Source: Christensenella sp. UBA5394 (GTDB lineage Bacteria > Bacillota > Clostridia > Christensenellales > CAG-138). From it: a stretch of 27,393 nucleotides of DNA. Position 1 is the stretch's first letter; the number at the start of each line of letters is the position of its first letter. A program made the position numbers and the translations under genes. The stretch lies in NCBI GenBank assembly GCA_002409725.1, contig DHOI01000038.1, forward strand, positions 1 through 27,393, read 5' to 3'. The notes below the pieces were generated by a model, which saw only the letters and a program-made list of their open reading frames with translations, did not search any database and had not been told where the DNA came from. Of the stretch, positions 14,491 through 23,014 are shown piece after piece.

Positions 14491-15060
14491 TTATTCGGCC
14501 GCTTTGTAATATTTGGAAGTATCGCAGCCCAGCTCGTAATAGTGGTTGTTGTTGAAATCGAAGCTTTTGATTACATCCAGCCCCAGCTTGCGGGTGTGCG
14601 CTTGGTAGGAGCGGGGATTGATGTGGTTGATGAAGGTGATGAGGATGGGGTAGCGCTTACCCATCTGCTCTGCGGAAAAGGCGAAGAGCCTAGGCAACAC
14701 CTCCGTGCCCCGGTAATCCTTATCAACGCAAACGGGGCCGTATTGGTAGGAATTCTCCACAGAAAGGGTTCGGCCCTTGTATTGTGTGTGTGGCAGGTCT
14801 TGAATCATGTGCTGGAAAAGCGGCCATTTGGACCAGTATTCCCAGGAAGCGGCCATGGCGTAGGCGGCGACGCGCGCCCCGTCGCAGGCCAGGGCGATGC
14901 CATTTTCCTTTTCGATCAGCTCTTTGAACTGTTCTTCCGTAAATAAGGTGGTGACAAAGCCGTCCTTTTTATCTTCCTCGCTGATGGTGGAAACGTGGTA
15001 TTTCTTTTGCAGCTCGAAAATAGCAGGGATGTCCTCAATCGTGGCGTTGCGGTAGATCAT
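14491..15060 (-). CDS. GNAT-family N-acetyltransferase
   Basis: This 189-residue protein has the GNAT fold. MIYRNATIEDIPAIFELQKKY is the usual first strand and helix. The acetyl-CoA region is YGPVCVDKDYRGTEVLPRLFAFSAEQM (V-x-V-x4-R-G, weakened at the final glycine), and ITFINHINPRSYQAHTRKLGLDVI is the late strand with the N-x2-S-x3-H-x-K-L-G pattern. The ATG at 15060 is chosen because GGGAGG lies 5 bases upstream; a TTG 15 bases further upstream overlaps that site. A promoter TTCAAA-16-TAGAAT lies at 15128-15101. The acetyl acceptor is unknown; the gene is monocistronic between a bidirectional terminator and the divergent ferredoxin unit. Confidence 0.88.
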   Translation of the reverse strand: MIYRNATIEDIPAIFELQKKYHVSTISEEDKKDGFVTTLFTEEQFKELIEKENGIALACDGARVAAYAMAASWEYWSKWPLFQHMIQDLPHTQYKGRTLSVENSYQYGPVCVDKDYRGTEVLPRLFAFSAEQMGKRYPILITFINHINPRSYQAHTRKLGLDVIKSFDFNNNHYYELGCDTSKYYKAAE

Positions 15061-15100
15061 AGCGTCCTCCCTCAAATGGTGTATTCATGATTTATTTATT

Positions 15101-15128
15101 ATTCTATCATGGAAGGCAGATTTTTGAA
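15101..15128 (-). promoter_or_regulatory. Promoter of the GNAT gene
   Basis: Read on the minus strand, TTCAAA (15128-15123) and TAGAAT (15106-15101) are separated by 16 bp and lie about 40 bases before the start codon in an AT-rich stretch. Confidence 0.45.
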
Positions 15129-15175
15129 GCCCCCTATTTCGACAGGCCTTGGGCCGCGGTTTTTGCTTAATATGA

Positions 15176-15204
15176 TTCAAATCTTTTGGGAAAGATGGTA
15201 GAAT
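15176..15204 (+). promoter_or_regulatory. Promoter of the small-ORF/ferredoxin unit
   Basis: TTCAAA (15176-15181) and TAGAAT (15199-15204), 17 bp apart, read toward the ferredoxin. The hexamers are the same as in the divergent GNAT promoter. Confidence 0.5.
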
Positions 15205-15245
15205 GAAAAACAAACGAAAAACGCGGGCTAAAGAGGTGGGGGCGC

Positions 15246-15374
15246 ATGAAAAAACTGACGAATATGGTGGCTAACAGCGGCGCTTGCGGATTGCCGGGCC
15301 TACGGCGCGCGTTTTACGCGGGCGCTGTAAGCGCGGCGGTACAGAAAAAACCAACAAAAGAATATATAGAATAA
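15246..15374 (+). CDS. Hypothetical 42-residue protein upstream of ferredoxin
   Basis: An ATG at 15246, preceded by a GAGGTGGGGG ribosome-site-like run, opens a 42-codon frame that ends 14 bases before the ferredoxin start. The product is basic (MKKLTNMV at the N-terminus, KKPTKEYIE at the C-terminus), with an Ala/Gly-rich middle and one cysteine. I do not recognise a family. Its position between a plausible promoter and the ferredoxin ribosome site suggests it is translated, perhaps only as a leader. Confidence 0.4.
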   Translation: MKKLTNMVANSGACGLPGLRRAFYAGAVSAAVQKKPTKEYIE

Positions 15375-15388
15375 CAAGGAGGATCACC

Positions 15389-15577
15389 ATGAAAGCGACA
15401 TTGGATCGAAGCGGCTGCATTTCCTGCGGTATGTGCGCAGATACCTGCCCCGAGGTTTTCCGTATGGCTGAGGATGGGGTGGCCGAAGTGTACCGGGAGG
15501 ACGTACCCCCTGAGGCCGAAGAGAGCGCCGTCGAGGCGCAGGAGGGCTGCCCGGTTTCTGTGATCACAGTGGAATAG
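15389..15577 (+). CDS. Small [4Fe-4S] ferredoxin
   Basis: This 62-residue acidic electron carrier starts at the ATG at 15389, after AAGGAGG. The cluster motif CISCGMCADTCPEVF gives C10, C13 and C16, and the distant fourth ligand is C54 in GCPVSVI, the pattern of one-cluster ferredoxins; C20 occupies a position that in two-cluster ferredoxins belongs to the second cluster. It is probably a low-potential carrier in the cytoplasm. A strong terminator follows. Its redox partners are not in view, and the molybdenum hydroxylase 4 kb away has its own FeS subunit. Confidence 0.93.
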   Translation: MKATLDRSGCISCGMCADTCPEVFRMAEDGVAEVYREDVPPEAEESAVEAQEGCPVSVITVE

Positions 15578-15591
15578 CTTTTGCAAACCAA

Positions 15592-15612
15592 TCCCCCGGC
15601 CAAGCCGGGGGA
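15592..15612. terminator. Bidirectional terminator between ferredoxin and hxlR
   Basis: A perfect nine-pair stem, TCCCCCGGC with GCCGGGGGA around the loop CAA, is flanked by A-rich sequence on the left and TATTGATTTG on the right. It lies between the converging ferredoxin and hxlR genes. Confidence 0.8.
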
Positions 15613-15623
15613 TATTGATTTGC

Positions 15624-15982
15624 TTATACGTCCAATCGCATGGAGCAGGATATCTCCAGCCCTTTTTCCTTCATATAGCCAGCGCCCCATTCATACATGG
15701 CGGTTAGGATAGGCTTAAGGCTCTTGCCCCGCGCCGTGAGCGAATATTCCACTTTGGGCGGAACCACCGGAAAGACCTCGCGTGCGAGCAGGTCATCCGC
15801 CTCCAGCTCGCGCAGCTGCTGCGTGAGCATCTTAGGCGTAGCCGCAGGGATCAGCCGCTGCAGCTCCCATGGCGCAGCGTACCGCTTAAAAGGTGCCAGA
15901 GGATCAGCGACTTGTACTTGCCGCCGATCAGGCGCAAAGTCGCGTCCACAGGGCAATGCAGGCAGGTTTCGTCGCATTTCAT
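15624..15982 (-). pseudogene. HxlR-family regulator, frameshifted as read
   Basis: This winged-helix regulator would have 119 residues if one base were restored. The N-terminal part starts at the ATG at 15982 (GGAGG 8 bases upstream) with [13 protein letters not shown] and [17 protein letters not shown], and runs into a stop soon after LRHG. The rest, beginning [22 protein letters not shown] and ending in [16 protein letters not shown], lies in another frame. The break falls at the GGG run (plus strand CCC, 15866-15868); one added G joins the parts exactly where HxlR proteins read L-R-x-x-E-L-Q-R. C3, C7 and C10 could be redox- or metal-sensing. It is divergent from copA, with a palindromic operator over its own leader. 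It is either a real pseudogene or a homopolymer sequencing error. Confidence 0.85.
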
Positions 15983-15996
15983 GAAGAATTCCTCCT

Positions 15997-16016
15997 TACT
16001 ATCATTTTGGATAGTA
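15997..16016. promoter_or_regulatory. Palindromic operator, probable HxlR site
   Basis: TACTATC (15997-16003) and GATAGTA (16010-16016) form a perfect 7-bp inverted repeat with a 6-bp spacer. The site starts just upstream of the hxlR ribosome site, and one arm is itself a -10-like TACTAT on the minus strand, so binding would shut off hxlR. TACT-type palindromes of this sort are, from memory, the sites used by YodB/CatR-class HxlR regulators. The copA -35 is only about 20 bp away, so copA could be controlled too. Confidence 0.6.
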
Positions 16017-16036
16017 TTGCACAATAAAGTACATAC

Positions 16037-16064
16037 TTGTCATTATGAATATTATGGTTACAAT
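16037..16064 (+). promoter_or_regulatory. Promoter of the copA operon
   Basis: TTGTCA (16037-16042) and TACAAT (16059-16064) are 16 bp apart in an AT-rich stretch 58 bases before the copA start. No clear CopY box (TACAnnTGTA) was seen around it. Confidence 0.55.
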
Positions 16065-16121
16065 AATAATATGACGGCTGGAAGCTGTCAAGGCCAAATG
16101 TGAGGAACGAGGTGATCCCGT

Positions 16122-18605
16122 ATGGAAAGTCAGGTATTGAGCATTCGTGGCATGACCTGCGCGGCCTGCGCCCAGCGCATCGAGAAGGCCGTAAAAAAGC
16201 TGCCCGGCGTGCAGCAGGCTGCCGTGAATCTGGCGAGCGAAAAGCTCTTTGTGGAATATGGCGAGGACGCTACCCTAGAGGATATCAAGGCGGCCGTGAC
16301 CAAAATTGGCTATGAAGTCGAGGAAAAGGCGGCAAACAGCACCATCGCCATCCCCATCGGCGGCATGACCTGTGCTGCCTGTTCGCAGCGCGTCGAAAAG
16401 GTGCTCAATCGCCTCGACGGGGTGGTGAGCGCCTCGGTCAACCTGGCCACCGAAAAGGCCACGGTTACCTACGAGCCGCAGAAGATACGCCAATCCGCCA
16501 TCAAGGCGGCCATCGAAAAGGCTGGCTACCAGCCTTTGGAAATCGCCAAGACCGACGCCGCCGAGGAAGACCGGCTACGCAAGCAAAAGGCCATCCGCCT
16601 GCAATGGATCAAGTTCATCGTGGCCGCGGCCTTTGGCCTGCCGCTCCTATATATCGCTATGGCGCCCATGATAAGCTTTGTGCGTCTGCCCTTCCCGGCC
16701 TGGCTGCAGCCCATGCGCTACCCATTGATCTACGGCCTGGTGCAGATCGCGTTGGTGATCCCCATCATTGCCGTGGGGCATAGGTTTTACACCGTAGGCT
16801 TCAAGGCGCTTTGGCAGCGCAGCCCGAATATGGATTCGCTCATCGCCATCGGCACCACGGCCGCTGTGGTCTACAGCGTGTATAACGTATTTCAAATCGT
16901 TAAGGGCCATTATATGGCCGTGGACGCGCTCTATTTTGAGACCGCAGGCGTGATCATCGCCCTCATCATGCTGGGCAAAACGCTAGAAGCCGTTTCCAAG
17001 GGGAAGACCAGCGAGGCCATCAAAAAGCTGATGGGCCTAGCCCCCAAAACAGCCATCATCCTGCACGATGGCGAGGAAAAGGAAATCCCCATCGACGAGG
17101 TGGAAATCGGCGATATCCTCATCGTCAAGCCCGGCGCGAAAATACCCGTGGATGGCACCGTGCTTTCCGGCCACACGGCCATCGATGAATCCATGCTCAC
17201 CGGCGAGAGCATGCCTGTGGATAAAAAAGCGGGGGATGCGGTCTACGCCGCGTCGCTCAACACCAACGGCAGCATCCAGTTCCGCGCCGAAAAGATCGGT
17301 AGCGATACGGCCCTGGCGCAAATCATCAAGCTGGTGGAGGATGCGCAGGGCTCCAAGGCCCCCATCGCCCAAATGGCGGATATCGTCTCCGGCTATTTCG
17401 TGCCTATCGTCGTGGCTATCGCCCTGGTTGCGGGCCTCGTCTGGCTGATCGGCACGGGCGGGGATGTGAAATTCAGCCTCACCATCTTCATCTCCGTGCT
17501 GGTCATCGCCTGTCCCTGCGCCCTGGGCCTGGCCACCCCCACAGCCATCATGGTGGGCACGGGAAAGGGCGCGGAAAACGGCATCCTCATCAAGGGGGGC
17601 GAAGCGCTGGAAACGGCGCACAAGGTGGATACCATCGTTTTCGATAAGACCGGCACCATCACCGAGGGCAAGCCCACGGTTACGGATGTTCTGCCCGCAG
17701 ACGGTTTCTCCGAAGAGGCGCTTATGCGCGTCACCGCCTCTGCGGAAATGGGTTCCGAGCACCCGCTGGGCCAGGCCATCGTGCAGGGTGCGCAGGAAAA
17801 GGGCCTGGAGCTTATGCAGGTGGCGGATTTCGAAGCCCTCACGGGCCGGGGCATCCGCGCCAAGATCAACGGCCAAACCATCCTCGCGGGCAACCGCAAG
17901 CTGATGGAAGAGCAGGGCGTCGCCCTGGGTGCGTTCGAGGCCGAGGCGGATAGGCTGGCCGGTGAAGGCAAGACCCCTATGTATGTGGCTGCGGATAACA
18001 GCCTTGCCGGCATCGTGGCCGTGGCGGATGTGGTCAAGCCCAGCAGTCGCCGGGCCATCGAGCGCCTGCATAAGATGGGCATTCAGGTGGCGATGATTAC
18101 CGGTGATAACAAAAAGACCGCCGGCGCCATTGCCAAGCAGGTGGGGATCGACCGGGTACTGGCCGATGTGCTGCCGCAGGATAAAGCGGGCGAGGTCAAA
18201 AAGCTGCAAGCCGAAGGCCGTAAGGTGGCCATGGTGGGGGATGGCATCAACGACGCGCCCGCCCTGGCCCAGGCAGATGTGGGCATCGCTATCGGCTCGG
18301 GCACGGATGTGGCCATGGAGTCCGCGGATATCGTGCTCATGCGCAGCGATCTGATGGATGTTTCCGCGGCCATCGAGCTGAGCAAAAAGACCATCCGCAA
18401 CATCAAGCAGAATTTGTTCTGGGCCTTTGGCTATAACTCCATCGGCATTCCCATCGCGGCGGGCCTGCTGTACCTGTTCGGCGGCCCCCTGCTCAACCCG
18501 ATCTTCGCCGCCGCGGCCATGAGCCTCAGCTCCGTTTCGGTGGTGACCAACGCCCTGCGGCTCAAAGGCTTCAAGGTGACCCATTCCGAAGAGGAGGCGG
18601 TTTAG
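16122..18605 (+). CDS. copA: Copper-exporting P1B-type ATPase
   Basis: This membrane pump of 827 residues exports Cu+ from the cytoplasm using ATP. Two N-terminal heavy-metal domains carry GMTCAAC (C13/C16 and C84/C87). The transmembrane part includes the ion-site motif CPC (about 464-466). The phosphorylation motif DKTGT is at about 508-512, and SEHPLG and [20 protein letters not shown] complete the catalytic domains. The last helices contain YNSIGIP and MSLSSVSVV, the Y-N and M-x2-S-S residues that mark Cu+ rather than Zn/Cd transport. GAGGTGAT lies 5 bases before the ATG. It leads an operon with a lipoprotein (2-base gap) and copZ. Confidence 0.97.
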   Translation: MESQVLSIRGMTCAACAQRIEKAVKKLPGVQQAAVNLASEKLFVEYGEDATLEDIKAAVTKIGYEVEEKAANSTIAIPIGGMTCAACSQRVEKVLNRLDGVVSASVNLATEKATVTYEPQKIRQSAIKAAIEKAGYQPLEIAKTDAAEEDRLRKQKAIRLQWIKFIVAAAFGLPLLYIAMAPMISFVRLPFPAWLQPMRYPLIYGLVQIALVIPIIAVGHRFYTVGFKALWQRSPNMDSLIAIGTTAAVVYSVYNVFQIVKGHYMAVDALYFETAGVIIALIMLGKTLEAVSKGKTSEAIKKLMGLAPKTAIILHDGEEKEIPIDEVEIGDILIVKPGAKIPVDGTVLSGHTAIDESMLTGESMPVDKKAGDAVYAASLNTNGSIQFRAEKIGSDTALAQIIKLVEDAQGSKAPIAQMADIVSGYFVPIVVAIALVAGLVWLIGTGGDVKFSLTIFISVLVIACPCALGLATPTAIMVGTGKGAENGILIKGGEALETAHKVDTIVFDKTGTITEGKPTVTDVLPADGFSEEALMRVTASAEMGSEHPLGQAIVQGAQEKGLELMQVADFEALTGRGIRAKINGQTILAGNRKLMEEQGVALGAFEAEADRLAGEGKTPMYVAADNSLAGIVAVADVVKPSSRRAIERLHKMGIQVAMITGDNKKTAGAIAKQVGIDRVLADVLPQDKAGEVKKLQAEGRKVAMVGDGINDAPALAQADVGIAIGSGTDVAMESADIVLMRSDLMDVSAAIELSKKTIRNIKQNLFWAFGYNSIGIPIAAGLLYLFGGPLLNPIFAAAAMSLSSVSVVTNALRLKGFKVTHSEEEAV

Positions 18606-18607
18606 CC

Positions 18608-19279
18608 ATGAAAAACACCAAACGTATTGTTATGATCTCTCTGCTGGTGGCGCTGCTGCTCCTTTCCGCCGCCTGCGCCCAATTGAAACAGGATCTGGAT
18701 GTGATCGGGAAAGGCTCCACAGATTCCTTTGAAGCGCTGCTGCTAGCCGCGCCGGAGCAGATCAAAGATACGGCGGGTGGCTGGGCCTTCCAAGCGCCGG
18801 ATGGCGGCGCGAAGTTCATCTGGCGTGAGGATTGGAGCGCCGGCAACGACGTTCAGCTCGTCTTCGACGCCTCGCCCTTCCTGGCCGCCGGGCTGGATGC
18901 AGCCAAGCTACCGGAAGCTTACGCCTACGATGGCGAAACCATCACTATGGGCGTGGAATTAGGCGAAGCATCCGTACAGGATGGTACGCCCCTTGGGGCC
19001 TACGAGCGGATCGTCAGGCTCGCGCCGGATGCCATCGGCTACCATAGCGATATGGATCACTTTGGTGTGAGCCTGGGGGGCGGCAATATGTTCGAGTGGG
19101 CCAACGATTTAGAAGCCAATAATAAGGATATCGTATTTGCCCTCAACCCCGAACCGCTAATCGCTGCCGGGGTCGATCCGGGCGCTGTGGCGGGCTGGGC
19201 CTTTGCCAAGGTCTCCATGCACGAGCGCGGTAAAACGGTAGACGTAGATAGGCTTTTAAAGCCCTTCAACTTAGTATAA
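18608..19279 (+). CDS. Uncharacterised lipoprotein between copA and copZ, with internal duplication
   Basis: This 223-residue secreted protein has a lipoprotein signal: KNTKR, a hydrophobic stretch, then LLLLSAAC with C23 as the probable lipidation site. The mature part appears to be two copies of one module, about residues 58-107 and 152-200: KFIWREDW-SAGND/MFEWANDL-EANNKD, then PFLAAGLD/PLIAAGVD, then an aromatic-rich end (AYAY/GWAF). GAGGAGG at 18591-18597 lies inside the end of copA, so the two are coupled, and copZ follows after 21 bases. Few metal-ligand residues are evident beyond YHSDMDHFG and MHE, so copper binding is not obvious. I recognise no family. An extracytoplasmic role in copper stress is inferred only from position. 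Confidence 0.85.
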   Translation: MKNTKRIVMISLLVALLLLSAACAQLKQDLDVIGKGSTDSFEALLLAAPEQIKDTAGGWAFQAPDGGAKFIWREDWSAGNDVQLVFDASPFLAAGLDAAKLPEAYAYDGETITMGVELGEASVQDGTPLGAYERIVRLAPDAIGYHSDMDHFGVSLGGGNMFEWANDLEANNKDIVFALNPEPLIAAGVDPGAVAGWAFAKVSMHERGKTVDVDRLLKPFNLV

Positions 19280-19300
19280 ATAGAGAAAACGGAGGAAATT

Positions 19301-19513
19301 ATGATGGAAAAGAGCATCATTCGGGTCGACGGCATGTCCTGCCAGCATTGTGTGAAGGCCGTGAGTGGGGCCGTGAATGCCCTGCCGGGCATTGAGAGCG
19401 TGGAGGTGGATCTGGCGGCCAAAACGGTGGCCGTGGCGCACGACGCTGCCAAGAGCAGCCTCAAAACCATAAAAGCGGCCATCGAGGATCAGGGCTACGA
19501 TGTAGTCGGTTAA
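19301..19513 (+). CDS. copZ: Copper chaperone, heavy-metal-associated domain
   Basis: This 70-residue cytoplasmic chaperone hands Cu+ to CopA. The single HMA fold has the metal loop GMSCQHC (two cysteines), followed by the expected VKAVSGAVNALPGIESVEVDL and a C-terminal IKAAIEDQGYDVVG. GGAGG at 19291-19295 suits either of the adjacent ATGs (19301, or 19304, which would give 69 residues). It ends the copA-lipoprotein-copZ operon. Confidence 0.93.
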   Translation: MMEKSIIRVDGMSCQHCVKAVSGAVNALPGIESVEVDLAAKTVAVAHDAAKSSLKTIKAAIEDQGYDVVG

Positions 19514-19551
19514 AGGTAGGGGGAGCGGCGCATGAATAAAAAGAGTTATAG

Positions 19552-19579
19552 TTACCCACATTAACGAAATGTGGGGTAA
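19552..19579. other. Stem-loop shortly after copZ
   Basis: TTACCCACAT (19552-19561) can pair with ATGTGGGGTAA (19569-19579), leaving one bulged G and the loop TAACGAA. No U-tract follows. It may end or protect the copper transcript, or belong to the AT-rich patch that begins here. Confidence 0.35.
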
Positions 19580-19661
19580 ATCCTATGGTTATTACAGTGA
19601 ATTAGAAAAGAAACTCGATAATGTTTTCTTTGCCTATGATGGTATGGAAATTATAGTATAG
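19569..19661 (+). pseudogene. AT-rich 30-codon ORF fragment
   Basis: A 30-codon frame, MWGKSYGYYSELEKK followed by a hydrophobic FFAYDGMEIIV end, lies in a stretch (about 19541-19735) far more AT-rich than the flanking genes. It has no ribosome site. A ten-codon frame just upstream (from 19531) also contains KSY-like residues. These look like scraps of a foreign or decayed gene; no family is recognised. Confidence 0.25.
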
Positions 19662-19735
19662 CGCATCAGCTAATAAACATGCTCTGCATCAAGCAAATTC
19701 CGATTTCCTGCGCATCGTACCTAATAAAAGCAATG

Positions 19736-19762
19736 GGCCGCATCGCTTTTCGCTATGCGGCC
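19736..19762. terminator. Stem-loop in the copZ-molybdenum hydroxylase gap
   Basis: GGCCGCAT (19736-19743) pairs with ATGCGGCC (19755-19762) around an 11-base loop whose CG/CG ends may extend the stem. TATGTTTATCT follows on the plus strand. It is a likely terminator for the copper unit. From here to 19878 no gene is seen, only the ribosome site AAGGGGTGAGG of the next gene. Confidence 0.45.
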
Positions 19763-19878
19763 TATGTTTATCTATGGTATCGCCACGTATCCGAGTGCCG
19801 ATTCGCTTGTGGGCGGCCCATCTGATCGCATAGCCCCAAGCCCGGCTGCCAATACTAGGGAGCGGAAGGGGTGAGGCT

Positions 19879-22193
19879 ATGGCGACGGTTCGCTTGGACG
19901 CGCCGCTCAAGGTGAGCGGTCAGGCCCAATACACAGCGGATATCGACGCGCCGCCGCAGCTATATGCCGCCTATGCAGTGGCAGGTGTGGGTCATGGCGT
20001 GCTGCACGCCGTGCATACGCACGAGGCTGAGTGTCTAGATGGCGTACGCGCGGTCATCTGCGGGCGCGCGAGCCTGCCATTAACGGGCATTTTGCTGGAG
20101 GATCGGCCCATCTTGGCCACGGGCCGGGTGCGCTATGCAGGCGAACCTATTGCCCTGGTAGTTGCGGATACGCAGCAGCAGGCCGAAGCCGCCGCCCTGC
20201 TTATCACCGCCGATATCACGCCCCTGCCCGTGGTCAACGCGCTGGATGAAGCCCTGCGGGCCGGCGCAGCGCTTTTGCACCCGGAGCTGGCAGGTTACGC
20301 CAAGCTGGTGGAGGATGTTTATCCTCAGTCGGGTACAAATATCGCTTCCTCGTATAGAATTTCTAAGGGCGACAGCAGTACCGCTTTTTCTCAATGCGTC
20401 GTCGTTGTGAGCATACCTACCACCTGCCGCAATCAGACCACATCGCGCTGGAGCCACGCTGCTCTAGCGCCCTGTTTCTTGCAGACGGCAGGTTGAAGAT
20501 CCGCAGTTCCACCCAAGCACCCTATACGGTGCGTTGGCTGGTAGCCAAGGCCCTGGGCCTGGAAATGGGCAAGGTGGAGGTGGAAACGCCTTTTCTGGGC
20601 GGGGCCTTTGGAGGGAAAACCCCGGTATTCCTCGAATATCTGGCCGCGCTGGCTGCCCGCAAATTCCCAGGATTTACCATTAAGCTGGAAAACAGCCGTG
20701 GCCGGGATATGGCCTCATCCCCCAGCCGTCTGGCTTTAGAGGCGGTTATCCGCCTTGGCGCGGACGTAAACGGCAAGATCCTTGCGGCCAGGATGGAATA
20801 TCTCTTGGATTGCGGGGCCTATTGCGATATCGCCCCCAATATGGCCAAGGCCATCGCCGTGGATTGCAGCGGGCCCTATAATATCGAAAATTTATACTGC
20901 GATTCCCTCTGCGTGTATACCAACCATACATACGCCACCTCTTTTCGCGGCTTCGCCCACGAATCTTATACCTTTTGCCTGGAGCGCACGCTAGATGCGC
21001 TGGCAGACGCGTTGCATATGGACAAATTGCAGCTGCGGGAGATCAATGCCATCCGCCCCGGCGATTTCACGCCCACCATGGTCAAGACCAACGCCAGCAA
21101 CCTGGGGAATGTAGCCGCCTGTATCAACAGCCTGCGTAGCCAGCTTGATTGGCAGGCGGGGGAGCGCGTGCAGCTAGAAAATGGCCTGATCCGGGCCAAA
21201 GGGATATCCCTGCTGTGGAAGACGCCTAACCCTAGCCTCCGGGCCAGTGCCGGAGCCGTGCTCACATTTAATGGAGACGGCAGCGCCAACCTCAATGTGG
21301 GCGTGGTGGAGATGGGGAATGGTGGCAAGGAGACGCTAGCCCTACTGGCGGCCCAGCGCCTGCGGATGGCGGCCGGCCGCGTGCACGTTTCTTTTTCTGT
21401 GGATACCAAGCTTACGCCGGAGTATTGGAAGACCGTGGCTTCCCTTTCGAGCTTCCTCGCGGGCAAAGCGGTGATCGCCGCTTGCGACGATGCCCTGCGC
21501 CAGCTTATCAGCCAGGCGGCGATCGTCCTACGCTGCTCAGAGGAAGATCTTGATTATGGGCAAGAAAAGGTCTTTTTCAAGGGCGAACCGGATTTTTGCG
21601 TGGGCTATCAGGATCTTGTTTCCGGCGTGATCCTTAGCGGAGGCAACTCTATAGGCGGCCAGATCATCGGCAGGGGTAGCCATGTGATGCGCCACACCGG
21701 CCCTCTGGCGAAGGATACCGGCAAGGGGAGAACCGGCCATTCCTGGACGGTGGGCGCGCAGGGAGTAGAGGTGGAATACGACCCAAAGGATCATTCTTAC
21801 CGCCTGCTTCGGGCCTGCACTTCCATGGATATTGGCGCCGTGCAGGATTTTGACGCAGCAGTTGCCATGATCCGTGGAGGCATGAGCATGGGTTTGAGCC
21901 TGGCGCGCAATGAGGAATATATTTACGATGAAGGCGCCCGCCTATTGACCGCTAGCCTACGCAACTATGAGCTGCTGCGTATTGGCGAAGAACCGGCCTA
22001 TGATGTGGCACTCATCACCACACCGCAGGCGGATGCGCCTGGCGGCATGCGCGTTTTTTCTGAACATGGCGTGATCGGCATGCCCGCAGCTCTGGCCAAT
22101 GCCCTTTCCTGCGCGGCCGGGGTATCACTGGACATGCTGCCGCTCACGCCGGAGAGCATTTGGTACGCCCTTGGGCAGGAGAGCGCGCTGTGA
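19879..22193 (+). pseudogene. Molybdenum hydroxylase (xanthine dehydrogenase family) Mo-cofactor subunit, frameshifted as read
   Basis: This is the large subunit binding the molybdopterin cofactor, about 771 residues once one base is restored. The first frame (MATVRLDAPLKVSGQAQYTADID) runs to AFSQCVVVV, near 20409. The next frame continues with EHTYHLPQSDHIALEPRCSS, which is the natural continuation. The break is a missing G in GTGAG (expected GTGGAG) at about 20407-20410. Later landmarks are LGGAFGGKTPVFLEY, SFRGFAHES and a C-terminal VFSEHGVIGMPAALANAL, where the glutamate may be the catalytic one. The family oxidises purines or aldehydes; the substrate cannot be read here. It leads a three-gene unit with the FAD gene overlapping its stop. 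Confidence 0.85.
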
Positions 22194-23014
22194 TTCCCTG
22201 CAACTTCGATTATTATCGGCCAGAAAGCCTGCAAGAGCTGGGCCAGGCCATCCGCGAAGCGCCCCGGCCTTTTCAATTCCTGGCCGGCGGCACGGAGATC
22301 GTGACGATGGCGCAGGCGGGGGAGGTCGCCCCTAAAGCAGTGATCGACCTCAAGGCCATACCCGCCTGCAACAAGCTGGCTATGGAAAACGGCAGGCTGC
22401 ACATGGGCGCGGCCCTGACGTTGACACAAGCGGCCACATCCGGCCTCTTTCCCCTGCTGGGGAGCGTGGCCCGGCGCATATCCGACCACACCAACCAATG
22501 CACCATCACGCTGGGCGGGAATATCTGCGGCACGATCGCCTACCGCGAGGCCATTTTGCCTCTGCTGCTCTCGGAGGCGCGGGCGGGCTTCTTTCGCAAG
22601 GGGCGGGTCGTTGAGCAAAAGCTGGCCGATTGCTTTCATGGCCGCTTGCAGCGGGAGGAAGAAACCGCGCTGCTCTACCTCTGCGTGGAGCAAAAATACC
22701 TGTCCATGCCTTATGTCCATGTGAAAAAGGTAAAAAACGAAAAGATCGACTATCCGCTTCTAACCCTCGCCGCACTCAAAGCGCCCGAAGGAGTCCGGCT
22801 GGCGGTCTCGGGCCTTTGCTCTTTCCCCTTTTTAGTTGAATGTGCGGCGCTGGCGGACCCAAGCCGCATGCCCGGCCAAAGGGCGGAGGCGGTGATCAAA
22901 AGCCTGCCCGAGCAGCCCCGTGCGGACTCCTTCGCCAGTGCCGCATGGCGCGCCTTCATCATGAAGCAGGCTGTGGAGGATGCTATCGCCCGATTGGAGG
23001 GCAGGGGAGGATGA
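22190..23014 (+). CDS. Molybdenum hydroxylase FAD-binding subunit
   Basis: This 274-residue subunit passes electrons between the FeS and acceptor sites of the hydroxylase. It starts at a GTG at 22190 overlapping the TGA of the Mo subunit, with AGGAG 8 bases upstream. FAD motifs are FLAGGTEIV near residues 33-41 and TLGGNICGTIAYRE mid-protein. VHVKKVKNEKIDYPLLTLAA marks the second domain (CO dehydrogenase flavoprotein C-terminal type). The length matches XdhB/CoxM-type subunits. The frame is intact, unlike both neighbours, and its stop overlaps the FeS gene (ATGA). Confidence 0.9.
   Translation: MIPCNFDYYRPESLQELGQAIREAPRPFQFLAGGTEIVTMAQAGEVAPKAVIDLKAIPACNKLAMENGRLHMGAALTLTQAATSGLFPLLGSVARRISDHTNQCTITLGGNICGTIAYREAILPLLLSEARAGFFRKGRVVEQKLADCFHGRLQREEETALLYLCVEQKYLSMPYVHVKKVKNEKIDYPLLTLAALKAPEGVRLAVSGLCSFPFLVECAALADPSRMPGQRAEAVIKSLPEQPRADSFASAAWRAFIMKQAVEDAIARLEGRGG

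Noticed and set aside
17037..18584. A 515-codon open frame antisense to copA
   Set aside because: It is the complement of clear P1B-ATPase motifs in GC-rich DNA, has a His/Gly/Asp-rich composition and no family features.
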